Shown here: positions 36,831 through 48,926 of the stretch, one piece after another
Numbering within the stretch: the stretch's first letter is position 1
How the letters are laid out: each line of letters opens with the position of its first letter
DNA from: Zeugodacus cucurbitae
Taxonomy: Eukaryota; Arthropoda; Insecta; Diptera; Tephritidae
NCBI RefSeq assembly: GCF_028554725.1
Contig: NC_071669.1
Location: 9,634,501-9,698,500, forward strand
DNA length: 64,000 bases
Reading direction: 5' to 3'
Position numbers and translations under genes: made by a program
The notes under the pieces: generated by a model
Told to the model about the DNA's origin: nothing
The model's input: only the letters and a program-made list of their open reading frames with translations
The model's database searches: none

Positions 36831-38610
36831 GAAAATTAATAAGAAAGCTTCGTCATTCAAAGTTTATATAAGGTATATCAAATAATTTTTAGATCACTAT
36901 AAATCTATTCGGTTCCTCAAAATATACGAAAATCAGTCAATAAAATAATTCAAAATACTTAAAAAATAATAAAATCAAACAAATATATCATATCTAAGCT
37001 CATCTCCTAACACATTTCCCTAAATATATAGCTCATCCTTTCGTATCGAATTTTCACCCCAAATTCCACCCTTTAAATCCACAAAAAAAAACATTCCCAA
37101 CAACAATAAAATACATTTAAAATTAAACTTCAAATTTCAAGTACGCGTGTCAGATTTTCTAAAACCCCCCAAAAAAAAAAACGGAAAATGTGAAAAGCGA
37201 GAAAAGAATCGCCACTCAATAACGGTGCATCATATGCAAATCCCAAACATTTCAATCAACAAAAGGCATGCGACATGGATACTATACAAATAATTGGACT
37301 GAAAATATGTGAACACGGCGAGAATGTGTGATAAAAAAAGAAGAGCATGGAAACACAAAAAAAAAGAAAAATAACCGGAAAAACAAAAAACAAAAGGCGA
37401 ATAGCGAAAACAAACGCGAACGCATATCAATTTTCCAATTCAGTAGTAACAAGCAGGTACAATATACAAATACATATTTCGTGGAGTGGAGTGCAAAATG
37501 GAAGATTAACACACTTCAATATGACAACGGCAGTCGAGTACAATAACACCAACAAACAAGCTGTTAAACAAACATAACAATTACAACAAGCATAACAGCC
37601 AAGGCTCGGCGGAACACACTATCGGCGACACAACAATGCCCAGGATGTGAAGCAACAAATTGTTTATAAAACAGAAGGACAATACCGAAACCAGCAAAAC
37701 GAAATAAAAACAGCAGGACACACGAACAGCAACAACAACAAGAACAATACACTCGCATATATATATACCTTGGGATAATGACTACAGGCTGCCAGCGTTG
37801 ACAGCGGGCGGTTTATGGTAGTCACCGGGGGGTTGCGGTGCGCACGCTGATAAAGGTGGGCAATAAAAAAAGCATAAGGAAACGTGCGACAGGCAAGAAA
37901 AGGGTTTTAGGCATGCTACACAGCATGGGTTGACATAAAAAAAGGGTTACAAACAAGCACAGTTTCTCACCCACTCAGGCGGAAGGGTGTTCGGAGAAGG
38001 GTCCTGGCGGGCCCAGGCATCCAGTGGTCGCTTAATGCGACGTGCCAACGTTGTGTGCCTGTCGCTTTTCCGGCTGTTGAATTTCTCAAATATTTGTACA
38101 TTCGCATGAGTCGAGCTAACGACCGCGCTCCAGAGCACCGAAAGAATGAAAGAAATAACCGGTTTGGTACACCGAGTGACCAAAATATGACACTTATGTA
38201 TTAAAGCTGTGGATTTTCTTTTTTGTTGCCGGTTGGGAATGGGTTATGTCGCAAGCGTGGTCTGTAGGAAAAATTTAATTTGAAATTATTTTGTTTTAAC
38301 ATTCTGATGAGTAACTTCAAAGAACCCTAAACCTGGACAGATTACCTAGAAAGATCTGTCTTTTGTTAAAACAGACAGAGACGAATCACCACAACTATAA
38401 TATACTCAGCGATCTATTTAATTTCACTATCTAAGTCAATAACTCTCGGATAATATCTCTAATATATACCCATAATCAGTTAGGTCTTGGACTCATTTCC
38501 ACACCCAAGCCGCTCCACTTATTTTTTCGACGCATAATTAACGTGAAATTCAGCCGAATATATGACCAGAGAAGCACTATAAACCTCTCTCTAAAAAGTA
38601 TATCTCTAGG
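36831..38610. other. AT-rich to A-rich unique sequence
   Basis: Purine-rich stretches at 37140-37400 give Lys-rich frames on plus and Phe-rich frames on minus. CAA runs lie at 37720-37745. No gene is supported. Confidence 0.4.
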
Positions 38611-38617
38611 TCTCCCC

Positions 38618-38805
38618 TTAAACAACTCAGAGGCCAGTTACTCCATACCCAGTAAACTCTCCAACATCATCCTTTACCTTAAGACTTAGAACTCTTTATT
38701 AGACTCCGTCTCATTTTAAAGAACTTTGAAGTCAGTTATCAGATCCCGACCCAGCGAACTCTTCAACATCAGCCTTTACCATCAGACTTAGATCTATTTA
38801 TAAAT
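38618..38805. repeat. 104-bp tandem duplication (diverged)
   Basis: The block caacatca(t/g)cctttacc followed by cagacttaga-like sequence occurs at 38661 and 38765, preceded in both by 'gccagtta/gtcagtta' and 'ccca..gaactct'. Confidence 0.65.
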
Positions 38806-41163
38806 CCTCTTGGTTCGAAATTGATACTAGTCCAGAAGTTTTTTAGCATTAAGCTGCTTTCTTATTACGTATCTTACTCTCTCTTAGCAAGGTCCTCACA
38901 TAACTACCCAAAAATCTGGTTCTAACTACTCCATCAGAGTCTACGACTACTTCAATCACCTTTTCTGTCTAAATTCCCAGAATGCACCTGATTGTGAGTT
39001 CTAACAGACATATATCAATTAGCCGCAAAAATCCGTTATTTTTTTTTCAGACTATTTCATATTTTCGCTAGCGGGCTTCCGGGTCTGCCATACTCACATA
39101 TGCACACATTTGACCATCATTCATGACCATGCGAGCTGTATGCACTCAGCTGTGAAACGCCAGCGGAATTATTAAATTCCAGTTTCTACTCCATTTCCTG
39201 TGCATAGCGTATGTTCGAGTGAATTATCCTTGATGACAGTCGGGACACGTGTGTGATACGACGAGTTGGGTGTGGAGCTGTTTGCGAAACGAAATACATG
39301 CGAAAAAATAAAATAAATACAAAAGAAGCTTAGTTGTGTTGAGGCTGTACAAATTGTGCCCAGTGGACATATTTGAGGGGATGTGTGGAGGTTTGGGAAA
39401 TTTTGGAAATATGGGTTTTGGAAATTGTTTAAGTTTTTCGGTCTAAATTATTGTAGTCACTTAGTTGGGATCTTCTTCTATATCGAGAAACCTTGGATAT
39501 TTGAGTTTAGAAGGTCTGTTATACATTAAAAGTGATATTCAGGCATCCAGGTCCTTACAAGGAATGTAGCTCACTTTCCTTGCTTTGAAGGTATCCTAAC
39601 TACCAGAAAAATAGTTACAGTTAGACGCAATGAATCTATGAATCAGTTAAGTTTAACCAATTTTGAAAGTCCGAACGACCCTAAGCGACATCCATCTATT
39701 TCGTTCGAAAATTATCAAGGATCTGGGGAAAACAACAGTGAGACATGGGTTCTCATTAAAGATGGGCAGAGAAGTTATGGAATACCGTGACTTAGTCATA
39801 TAGAAGTAGACCGTTTCCCACTTCTTGTTTGATACTAGTTTTCTCGAAACATGGATTCATTAGATGAAGTATAAGAAGATCCCACGGTTTTGTAACGTCC
39901 TAAGTAAGCTGGGGAGTTTTTACGAGAAAGTCCGCGATTCCGACTCACCGGCTCTGAGTGATCGAAGTCAACTTTGGCCTTCGACTTTGGAATCCCCCTT
40001 AAAATATTTATTGAACTTATGACTCTAGGCTTCCAGAACTGACTTTCCGGACGGGAGTCCAATCAGTGGCTACAGCTATAACTCCAACCAAAAATCTTTG
40101 CTGGGTTTGCAAAATACTCGGTACCTCATACTGCAACATCCACACGCACACCCACTCGTCCGCACAAAATCAATTCCCGTTGCCGCATATCAAACTTGGT
40201 CGCTATCAACCTTTTGTGCTTTACGCTATTATCCCGACATAACCTTCATGCCGAAGCGATATTGAAACAAAGGCGTGTTTGACCAAAAAAAAGCAGGACA
40301 TTCACGTGTATACATTGCCCCAGCGTTTAACATATGTCCGTGGCATAAAAAATGATAGGTGAGTCCACAAGTGTTTTAACCTCCCCCAAAACACACAAGG
40401 ACACAATGCAAGTGTCGCACAAGCTGGCTGCCAGCGAACTTCACGAAACGCGCAAAAAAAGTAAAAAAAGTAAAAAGGAAGAAATCAGTAAGCCCAAAAA
40501 GGTACAACAAATGGTTGTACCACAAATGGATTTGCACTCAATAGCCATGGCAATCGATTGGTCGCCCTCGAAATACTGCTTCCCAGCTCAATGTCTCCTC
40601 CTTTCGTGCCACGATAACAACATACAAAATAATTAGGTAAATTCCTTTATTTTTGTTGTTTCCTTTGTCCGTACCGGAGATAGTATTTACCCAAGTGTAA
40701 GTGTGTTTACTTTGATCCTATGGATTTGTTAAAGGAAATTAAGTTTGCTTTGCTTTCCTTTCATTCTCCACCTCCTTGGCTTCATGGTCGTCGTCGTTGA
40801 CGCCAATTGCTATTACTCCGCCACTCTCGTGCAACCACCCACCTTGTGTAGCCACTCAACTCCAGTCGAAAGCCACAATTACTTACTTCGGTAGTCTGTC
40901 TGTCTCGCAGTGTTTTAGGTTACTACAATATTTGTTTTTATTTGTGTTTACATGCTCGGACATAAGAGCATAATGTTTCACGTTACTTGCTCGTAGATGT
41001 GGCGATATGCTTAGTTATACGATATATGTAGATAGGTCTATAATATATAGCTTTGTGCTTAATTATTTGCTGGATGCTCGCTCTTATTGAGTGGTACATC
41101 AATAGTTGAGTACCGAACTTTGGATTCCAACACTTTTTCGGAAATGCTACATATGTTTAAGTG
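38806..41163. other. Unique sequence, no supported gene
   Basis: A 94-codon open frame at 40352-40636 (plus) is Lys/Ser-rich around a short (AAAAAGTA) repeat and is not recognised. No mobile element is visible. Confidence 0.35.
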
Positions 41164-42631
41164 TACAGGGTGGTTCTTATGTACGTTTTTCTTATAAATT
41201 CATATATTTTTATTTAATAAAATCCAGAGAATATAGAGAGAATCCCATAGAAAGAGCAGAGTGAATACCAGACCTTTGTGGAAGCAAGAACGTTTTACCC
41301 TGAAGTGTAATGATGTTGAAACTCTGAGTTTCGAAACGGCTGTTCACATGACTGTAGTGTCGTTGAAACCGGAACGAGTCCCAAATTTGATTCCGCCTAG
41401 GACTATTAACTCGACAGCATGGCTCAATAACAAAAAACTGATAGTAATTTTTTGAATCCGGAACGGATCCCAATTTTTGTCCTGCCTAGGACTATCAACT
41501 TTCGAAAGAAAGGTTTTGCGAAAGATTTAGGGTCCCTTAAATATTGACAATGGCGAATACCGCAGACGATGGAATGACGAGCTAGCTGTACGAGTTATAC
41601 GACGACATTGACATAGTTCAGCGAATAAAAAGACAGCGGCTGCGCTCTTTAGATCATGTTGTTCGAATGGACGTAAGCAATCCAGCTTTGAAAGAGTTCG
41701 ATGCAGTACCTGCTGATGGAAGCCGAGAAAGAGAGAGACCTCCACTCCGTTGGTAAGATGAGGACCGGGCTTCACTTGGAATTTCCAATTGGCGCCTAAC
41801 AGCGAGATGGAGAAACGAATGGCGCACTGTTGTATACTTCGGTAGTACTGCGTAAGCGGTGTCTATGTCAGTTAAGAAAAAGAAGAGCTAGCTACTGGTC
41901 GGGATTCCTTAATAACAACTCCGAAGGGGACTTTTTTTCCATTAGAGTCGGAGTAGTTCAGAATCATCATAAACTGGCTTCAGCAGAAAGTCAATTGCTT
42001 CTATAGACCTTTTTTAATGGATCTTGTAGAAGATAGCTATTTAGCTAACAATATGTCAATGATTTAAATTAATATCAAGTAAAATTCATGAGATGGGGTC
42101 AGCCGAGTTCTCCGAATAGGTTTACAGAATGCACTACAAGCTGGTCGAAGTATCCGGATATCCTCTGGTAAAACTGAACTCGAGCTATTCATTTAAAGAG
42201 CATACGTCAACTAATTTGGTACATTGTTCCACCAGCTCATATTACTAAGGCATTCAGAAGAGTTTGTGTTGGCAATATGGTTTGCTTGCAAAGTCATTCG
42301 TTAGAGCCCCGAGATCGGAGTAAGCTTTTATAATGTTGTTCTTTCATTAAGACTTCGAAATCTTAAAAGAAAGCTTAGTATTAGGAAGCACTAATGAGAT
42401 GCCTCAGAGTCTAAACATCTTCAATTGGTCGGCTTAAAACATTTCATTCGATGTTTCAGGACGGATTCATACCAAAAGTTGTGGATTTATCTGAACATCT
42501 GGATCTTACCCTAAACAAGTTGGGTTTCCGGAGAGTTATTGTGGTTTTATAAGTCTGGAACTCATTTTTTAAATAGGAAGTTTTTTATTTTTTATTTTTT
42601 AATGGGAACCCAATCTATGAAACACCCTGTA
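41164..42631. mobile_element. Candidate composite DNA transposon remnant with inverted TACAGGGTG ends
   Basis: The left end is tacagggtggttcttat (41164). The right end is its partial complement, with atgaaacaccctgta ending at 42631. The ends agree at the first nine bases and several following positions, with TA at both extremes. This kind of terminus is common in insect Tc1/mariner elements. No transposase is readable. The interior holds an 89-bp imperfect direct repeat (41369 and 41458: 'ccggaacg', 'tgcctaggactatcaac') and a nested retrotransposon fragment. The ends could belong to unrelated elements. Confidence 0.35.
41545..41885 (+). pseudogene. RTE-like retrotransposon 3' fragment (copy C)
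   Basis: The plus strand begins at 'tggcgaataccgcagacgat', corresponding to the GEYRRRWNDEL block. It runs through RIKRQRLRSL, a degraded AL.E/VFDAV.P.D/GSR block and the WRNEWRTVV-like region. It ends with the shared 'ctgcgtaagcggtgtctatg' block and an AAG-rich tail at 41872-41885. Frameshifts and stops (for example tggtaag near 41751) show it is dead. It lies inside the 41164-42631 interval, oriented opposite to copies B and D. Confidence 0.9.
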
Positions 42632-44490
42632 CATTGAAAAAACTACATTGCTATAGACTACTTGGACTCTTTCAGCAGACTATAGTATTGGTTTCGCTGG
42701 ATTTAATTTACTTGTTGGCTAATCCTCACAAATCCATGAGTATACTCAACTACACTCACATAGAAACACATAGTAAAACATCGAACCACATAGAAACTCA
42801 ACTATTTTATACTTGTCTGCATTTTTATTGTTACATTGCCACTTATGTATGACTATCCGTCTGTCTGCTAGTACAACAACACATATAACAAGTAGCTAAT
42901 TATTTATTTAGCACTCGATAGCGTAAAGTGACGCACGCCCCTTTATGTTGGGTCAACAATCATACTCCACTACTGGAGCATACAATGCCCGAACAGCAGC
43001 AGCAGTTTGAGTAGACAGTTGAATGAGTTAATTAATGATGAAGTTCAAATCGAATTAGTTTGTAAATTTGACTTGACGGTACTTGTGCTTGTAGTGTGGC
43101 AATTTCGTCTGTCAACAATGTCAATGTTGAGTGTTTTCACGGCGCGTGTGTGTAGGCGAGAGAGAGTGCGAGAAGGAGTGCAAATGAAGTGCTTTTCGTC
43201 ATTGTGTGCGCTTTGGTTATTGAAAATTTAATATTTTAGTAGGCGTCCGAAAATAGCGTTTCAAATCGAAAGGATTGCAGTAATTAAAAATTCATTTTAA
43301 TGTGTAATATTTTGAAAATATTACAAAATTTAATGAATTCACTGACAGTTGTGTCGTGAAATATTACGAATTTAAGTTGAATTCTGGCTTTAAAATGCAT
43401 GAGTTGCTGATTTTATTGCACATTTTCGGTGAATTGATAAAATTTTAATGCATTAAAGTTGTTTTTGCTAAAATAATATGTTTGCCAACTTCTTAATAAA
43501 TACAATAAGCTTATAAAGTTAATTAGTGACTAAGCAGAATATTAAATATGTAGAAAATCAAAATCAAGTCATTATTATTATTATTCAGCTTTAGCATCTT
43601 ATTTATTAAATACTTATCATGCATAAATTTCAACACATTTCTATCCAAACATAACTGTTTAGCTTATTAAACAGAATCTCTCTCTCTCTCTCTCGCGCTC
43701 TCACTCTCTTCTTTAAGCTTTTTCAGCTGTTAAGTATTAATATCTTATTTTCAAGGTTGCTTAAACAGATCAAGAAGATCTGATACCAAGACATAGACGG
43801 AATAGAACCTGTATTCTATACAGCCAATATATATCACCTTATATCCTATATATCACCAAAAAGGATACATACCCATTTCTCTGATTTTTTTGATATTTTT
43901 ATTTAGCTACAACATAAATCACTTTTTTTATATGTTATAAAGCCCCTTCCGTATTTAAGATAAGATCGTTTAAGATAAGGTTCTTGAGCCAACGTATGTT
44001 AATATTCTGACTAAAATTATACCAGGCTAGTTTGGATCTCACGAGATATCTTAAAGTTGTAACTTTTCGCAGTAATGACTCAATAATAATTTTAACTATA
44101 AAGATTTGACAGTATCAATCATCATCTTATTAATCAGAACAACGCACCAATTAATCTTAAGCAACAATTAAACTTATATCAGTGATGATTTCTTCGAACA
44201 TACTCTAGCCTATAATAAATAGAAAACAAGTTATTATGCTCTCTAAAAAGGGATCAGACTAGATGCGTTCTATTTGTGGAAAACCAAACGACAACTCTTT
44301 ATTTTTTCGTAAGGTAATACACTCAGGGATCTTGAGATTTATGTATATATACATCGGGCTTTATATGATTTAAAGAAAAATTGAAATATTATATTAAGAT
44401 AATATGTCTCCGAACCATAAACATTGTAAGCCACCAAAATTACAAGTCCAAATGCCTTAGGACTGCAACTACATTTCGAGATTTCTGAAC
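42632..44490. other. AT-rich unique sequence with a (TC)n run
   Basis: (TC)n of about nine units at 43677-43694. No gene or element recognised. Confidence 0.4.
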
Positions 44491-44494
44491 GATT

Positions 44495-44822
44495 TGGTAC
44501 TCAGCTTTATTCAGCTACCATTTCCTTCAGCTGAATAAGCGCTGAATGACAAAAACTATAAAAAACTTGCTGTTGAGTAGTAACATAATTCAGTTCATTT
44601 AGAAGAAAAACGTTAACGGCCAATATTGATTAAGCTGAAAACGAGCTGAATACCATAAGCTCTGAAAACTTTAGTGTTTAGTACTAGCTTAACTTAATTC
44701 TTGTAGGAAAAAAATACTAAAGGCCATTATTAATTGAAAAAGATAGGTAACATAAATTTCAAATATTTTGTATTCAGCGCTTTATTCAGCTACCATTTCC
44801 ATAAGCTGAATAAGCGCTAGAT
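44495..44822. repeat. Duplicated hairpin sequence
   Basis: The stretch 'tttattcagctaccatttcc' plus 'agctgaataagcgct' occurs at about 44507-44543 and again at 44780-44819. Within each, agcgctttattcagct (complete at 44775-44790, shortened in the first) is complementary to agctgaataagcgct, with a 12-base loop accatttccata or similar. This gives a stem of about 15 bp with one bulge. Intervening sequence is also partly duplicated ('ggccaatattgattaa' and 'ggccattattaattga'). Confidence 0.75.
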
Positions 44823-45156
44823 GACAAAATATTTATTTATTTCGACTTTTTTGATTGATTGGATTTGTTTATAATTTTTTTACAAATACTATTTTTATTA
44901 AATTTTGGATTTATTTTTTTAGGTTTGCAACTGATTAAAAAAAAGTGTAAGCTAATGGAATTTTATGTCCAATTAACTGAAGACTACATTTTTATATTAA
45001 ATTTTTTGAGGAATTTGGTATATAGCTTCATTCAGCTATTATATTCATTTTTTATTTAATAGGAAGAGTGCATAGCATATTTTGATGAGAGTTACTCTAA
45101 AGTAAAAATTCTTGCCTCAATTAGATATTTTTAATTGATTGGATTAGTTTATATTT
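44823..45156. other. AT-rich spacer
   Basis: T-rich sequence; a Phe/Leu-rich open frame at 44859-45059 reflects composition only. A third weak ttcagct block is at 45031. Confidence 0.35.
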
Positions 45157-46466
45157 TAAAGGGTGATTTTTTAAGAGCTTGATAACTTTTTTAAAAAAAA
45201 AAAACGCATAAAATTTGCGTTTCTCATCGGTTCTTTATTTGAAACGTTAGATTGGTTCATGACATTTACTTTTTGAAGATAATTTCATTTAAATGTTGAC
45301 CGCGGCTGCGTCTTAGGTGGTCCATTCGGAAAGTCCAATTTTGGGCAACTTTTTCGAGCATTTCGGCCGGAATAGCCCGAATTTCTTCGGAAATGTTGTC
45401 TTCCAAAGCTGGAATAGTTGCTGGCTTATTTCTGTAGACTTTAGATTTGACGTAGCCCCACAAAAAATAGTCTAAAGGCGTTAAATCGCATGATCTTGGT
45501 GGCCAACTTACGGGTCCATTTCTTGAGATGAATTGTTCTCCGAAGTTTTCCCTCAAAATGGCCATAGAATCGCGAGCTGTGTGGCATGTAGCGCCATCTT
45601 GTTGAAACCACATGTCAACCAAGTTCAGTTCTTCCATTTTTGGCAACAAAAAGTTTGTTAGCATCGAACGATAGCGATCGCCATTCACCGTAACGTTGCG
45701 TCCAACAGCATCTTTGAAAAAATACGGTCCAATGATTCCACCAGCGTATAAACCACACCAAACAGTGCATTTTTCGGGATGCATGGGCAGTTCTTGAACG
45801 GCTTCTGGTTGCTCTTCACCCCAAATGCGGCAATTTTGCTTATTTACGTAGCCATTCAACCAGAAATGAGCCTCATCGCTGAACAAAATTTGTCGATAAA
45901 AAAGCGGATTTTCTGCCAACTTTTCTAGGGCCCATTCACTGAAAATTCGACGTTGTGGCAGATCGTTCGGCTTCAGTTCTTGCACGAGCTGTATTTTATA
46001 CGGTTTTACACCAAGATCTTTGCGTAAAATCTTCCATGTGGTCGAATAACACAAACCCAATTGCTGCGAACGGCGACGAATCGACATTTCACGGTCTTCA
46101 GCCACACTCTCAGAAACAGACGCAATATTCTCTTCTGTACGCACTGTACGCATTCGTGTGGTTGGTTTAATGTCCAATAAAGTAAACTGAGTGCGAAACT
46201 TGGTCACAATCGCATTAATTGTTTGCTCACTTGGTCGATTATGTAGACCATAAATCGGACGTAAAGCGCGAAACACATTTCGAACCGAACACTGATTTTG
46301 GTAATAAAATTCAATGATTTGCAAGCGTTGCTCGTTAGTAAGTCTATTCATGATGAAATGTCAAAGCATACTGAGCATCTTTCTCTTTGACACCATGTCT
46401 GAAATCCCACGTGATCTGTCAAATACTAATGCATGAAAATCCTAACCTCAAAAAAATCACCCGTTA
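45157..46466 (-). mobile_element. Intact-looking rosa-like (DD41D) Tc1/mariner transposon
   Basis: The element is about 1.31 kb with inverted ends: left ttaaagggtgattttttaag, right (complement) taacgggtgatttttttgag, each at a TA. It contains one long open frame (45266-46351, minus) covering most of its length. A short leader (46352-46440) and trailer with an A-run (45185-45205) flank it. A shorter relative lies at 21864-22798. Size, TA target, ends and transposase agree with the Tc1/mariner superfamily; the assignment to rosa rests on the 41-residue spacing. Confidence 0.92.
45266..46351 (-). CDS. DD41D transposase of a rosa-like Tc1/mariner element
   Basis: A 361-residue protein starting at ATG 46349-46351, uninterrupted. 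It would bind the element's inverted ends and catalyse cut-and-paste transposition in the nucleus. Residues 1-58 (TNEQRLQIIEFYYQNQ...RPSEQTINAIVTKFR) form a helix-turn-helix domain resembling the DUF4817-type N terminus. Residues 85-115 look like a second helix-turn-helix (SIRRRSQQLGL..STTWKILRK). The DDE_3-type catalytic core has Asp159 in LFSDEAHFWLNG, Asp252 in FQQDGATCHTAR and Asp294 in DLTPLDYFLWGY. There are 92 residues between the first two and 41 between the last two. All expected landmarks are present and length is normal for Tc1/mariner (about 340-360), so the gene may be functional. The start is supported by the same ATG and leader in the deleted copy at 21979. No host gene is adjacent. 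Confidence 0.93.
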   Translation of the reverse strand: MNRLTNEQRLQIIEFYYQNQCSVRNVFRALRPIYGLHNRPSEQTINAIVTKFRTQFTLLDIKPTTRMRTVRTEENIASVSESVAEDREMSIRRRSQQLGLCYSTTWKILRKDLGVKPYKIQLVQELKPNDLPQRRIFSEWALEKLAENPLFYRQILFSDEAHFWLNGYVNKQNCRIWGEEQPEAVQELPMHPEKCTVWCGLYAGGIIGPYFFKDAVGRNVTVNGDRYRSMLTNFLLPKMEELNLVDMWFQQDGATCHTARDSMAILRENFGEQFISRNGPVSWPPRSCDLTPLDYFLWGYVKSKVYRNKPATIPALEDNISEEIRAIPAEMLEKVAQNWTFRMDHLRRSRGQHLNEIIFKK

Positions 46467-47698
46467 CAAATATTACTTTTTTAATTTTTGGATTTTAAGT
46501 TTTTTTCAGATTTTTTCATTTTTTTTTTTTAATTTATTTATTTATTTTTTTTAATTTATTTCTTATAACTACCATTTTTGTAGCTCATTCTCATATGTTT
46601 TTTTTTTCAATTTTTCTCTCAAATTGGTTTGAAAAAAGAAAAATCTGAAAAATGAAACAACTGTAAAGATGCAACTTTTTGTCTGTTTTGCTCGTTTAAA
46701 TTCCCTGAATCGCATTTTTATCACTTAATTCATCCAACATGTACAATAGCCAGGGTTGTACTTATTAATAGTCAGTAGTCAGAGTTGTATTTATATATAT
46801 TTTTTATTTGTTGTTCTGTAATATTCTTCATTTATCCAATAGAAAATAGACCAACTACTATCACAGGGATTATGTAAAAATAAATGGAAAGTTGCTCCGA
46901 TTTTATCAATTAATGTCTAAGCACACGACCACTCCCACACACATATACAGAAATTTTCTATTAATTTCGCAAACACACACGCACACACAACAAGTGAAGT
47001 AATAGCATTGCCATCAGTTGCAACAATAAGTGACATATGAAATTCGAAAAAAACGAACAAAAAACAGCGCTAAATATTGTAACCAGCATATGAATAAATT
47101 CACTCACACACACACACACATACACTCAATCATATGTATTTGTTGCATATGTTTATTTATAGCCATTTGTGGCAGCATTGTGTCCATGCAACTGGTCGCC
47201 AGTATAAATGTTGCTGCTAACTGTCCTGTCTGTCTGTCTGTCTGTTTGTCGCTTGCTTGCTAGCGCATGTTTCCGAGTATCCGGCGTTTGCGCCTGAAAG
47301 TATGTAAATGCAATTTTTAGCACACCGAACACATGCATATATTCTAATTTCGCTGTTGCTTCTTGCTATTTATTGCACTCACACACACACACACATGCAT
47401 ACATTTTAGTGTGTAATATAAATAAATAGTGGAGAATGCATGGCGCCGGTGACAGCTCGTATAGGAAGCGTCGCACATGCCGCCGGGTGTAGGTGGCTGG
47501 CTAGCGGTTGCTACTTGGTTGCTGGTTGTTGCCTGGCTGAGTGGCCTGATAACTGCTAGTTGCTAGTTGTTTGGCGCGGACATGTGCCACAGAATTTACA
47601 AACAGTTAAATGGCAGCAGTGTTTATCTGCAATGCACGACGCTATTTTTTACTCCGTTTTCAATACAAACACAGTTATTTTTCATTTATGGTTGTTGT
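46467..47698. other. AT-rich unique sequence with several microsatellites
   Basis: (CA)n at about 47105-47120 and 47380-47395, and a (CTGT)n run at 47221-47250. No gene recognised. Confidence 0.4.
47221..47250. repeat. (CTGT)n microsatellite
   Basis: About six tetranucleotide units with one interruption. Confidence 0.9.
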
Positions 47699-47704
47699 TG
47701 ATTT

Positions 47705-48926
47705 TTTATATTCTCGCAACAAAGTTGCTAAGAGACTATTATAGTTTTGCCCACATAACGGTTGGTTGTAAGTCCTAAAACTAAACGAGTTAGATATAGG
47801 GTTATATATATCAAAATGATCAGGGTGAAGAGTGGAGGTCAAATCCGAATGTCTGTCCGTGCGACCGTCCGTCCGCCTGTGCAAGCTCTAACTTGACTAA
47901 AAATTAAGATATCGTGATGAAACTTGGCACCATAGGAAGGTTGCTTTCGATGGGCAAAATCGGTCCACTGCCACGCCCACAAAATGGCGAAACCCGAAAA
48001 CACATAAAGTGCCAAAACTAAGCCATAAATAAAGCTATGGAAATAAAATTTGACACAAAGGATCGCACTATGAAAAGAGATATTTGGATGTAATTTTTAT
48101 GGAGAAAGGGGCGTGGTCCCGCCCCCAAATCGGTTATTTGTATATATCTCGCAAACAAATGCAGCTGTATAAACCAAGCTTTCCGCAGTTGGTTCTCTTA
48201 CGTACCCCATCACACACCATGAAAATAATTGAAATCGGATAATAACCACGCCCACCTCCCATACAAAGGTTAGGTTGAAAATCACTAAAAGTGGGTTAAC
48301 TCACTAACGAGAAACGTCAAAAAGACTAAACTTTACAGAAGAAATAGCAGAAGTAAGCTGCACTCAGATTTGTTTACAAAATGGAAAATGGGCGTGGCAT
48401 CGCCCACTTATGGGTCAAAAACCATATCTCAGGAACTACTCGACCGATTCGAATGAAATTTGGTATATAACACTTTCTTGACATCCTGATGACACGGGTG
48501 GAATATGGTCGAAAGCGGTTCACAACCACGTCTCAGTACCGAAGGGCAATTTTTCACCGAACTTATAGGTAAATCTCTCAGATATATTAATGTAATTCAT
48601 TCCCTTTGCATTTTTTTCTTTGTCTCTGTATCAAAAATGGTTAAAATCGGGTCATAATTTCCCCCTGATCCCATATACCTAATTATAGGTAATATAAAAT
48701 TAAGTGAGCGTATAGTCTTCGATATATTGTATCTTGGTGGTGAAAATGAGTAAAATCGGTTCAGGAATTACCTCAGCCTATATACCATATATATTGATTG
48801 TTTCTCAATTGAACTTTACACCGAATATATGCTTCAAATTGTGTTATATTAATAAAATTAAATAAATAAATTGCGAGAGTATGAAATGTTCGGTCACAAC
48901 CGAACGTAGCCCTTCCTTACTTGTTT
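47705..48926 (+). mobile_element. Helentron-associated non-autonomous element (mini-me/DINE-1-like)
   Basis: The 5' end 'tattctcgcaacaaagttgc' (47709) forms a small hairpin. A subterminal inverted repeat TCTCGCAA (47712-47719) pairs with TTGCGAGA (48871-48878). A 3' hairpin, gttcgg...ccgaac (48888-48905), lies just before the terminus ccttccttacttgttt. Near the 5' end are a short (TA)n and a GTCY run (tctgtccgtgcgaccgtccg at 47851), the paired proto-microsatellites described for mini-me elements. GGGCGTGG-type words recur through the body. These are the hallmarks of DINE-1/Helentron-associated elements of Diptera. It is non-coding, about 1.2 kb and looks full length. Confidence 0.8.

Noticed and set aside
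40352..40636. 94-codon Lys/Ser-rich frame
   Set aside because: The Lys-rich part comes from a short A-rich repeat. No homologous motif, no promoter and no splice context.
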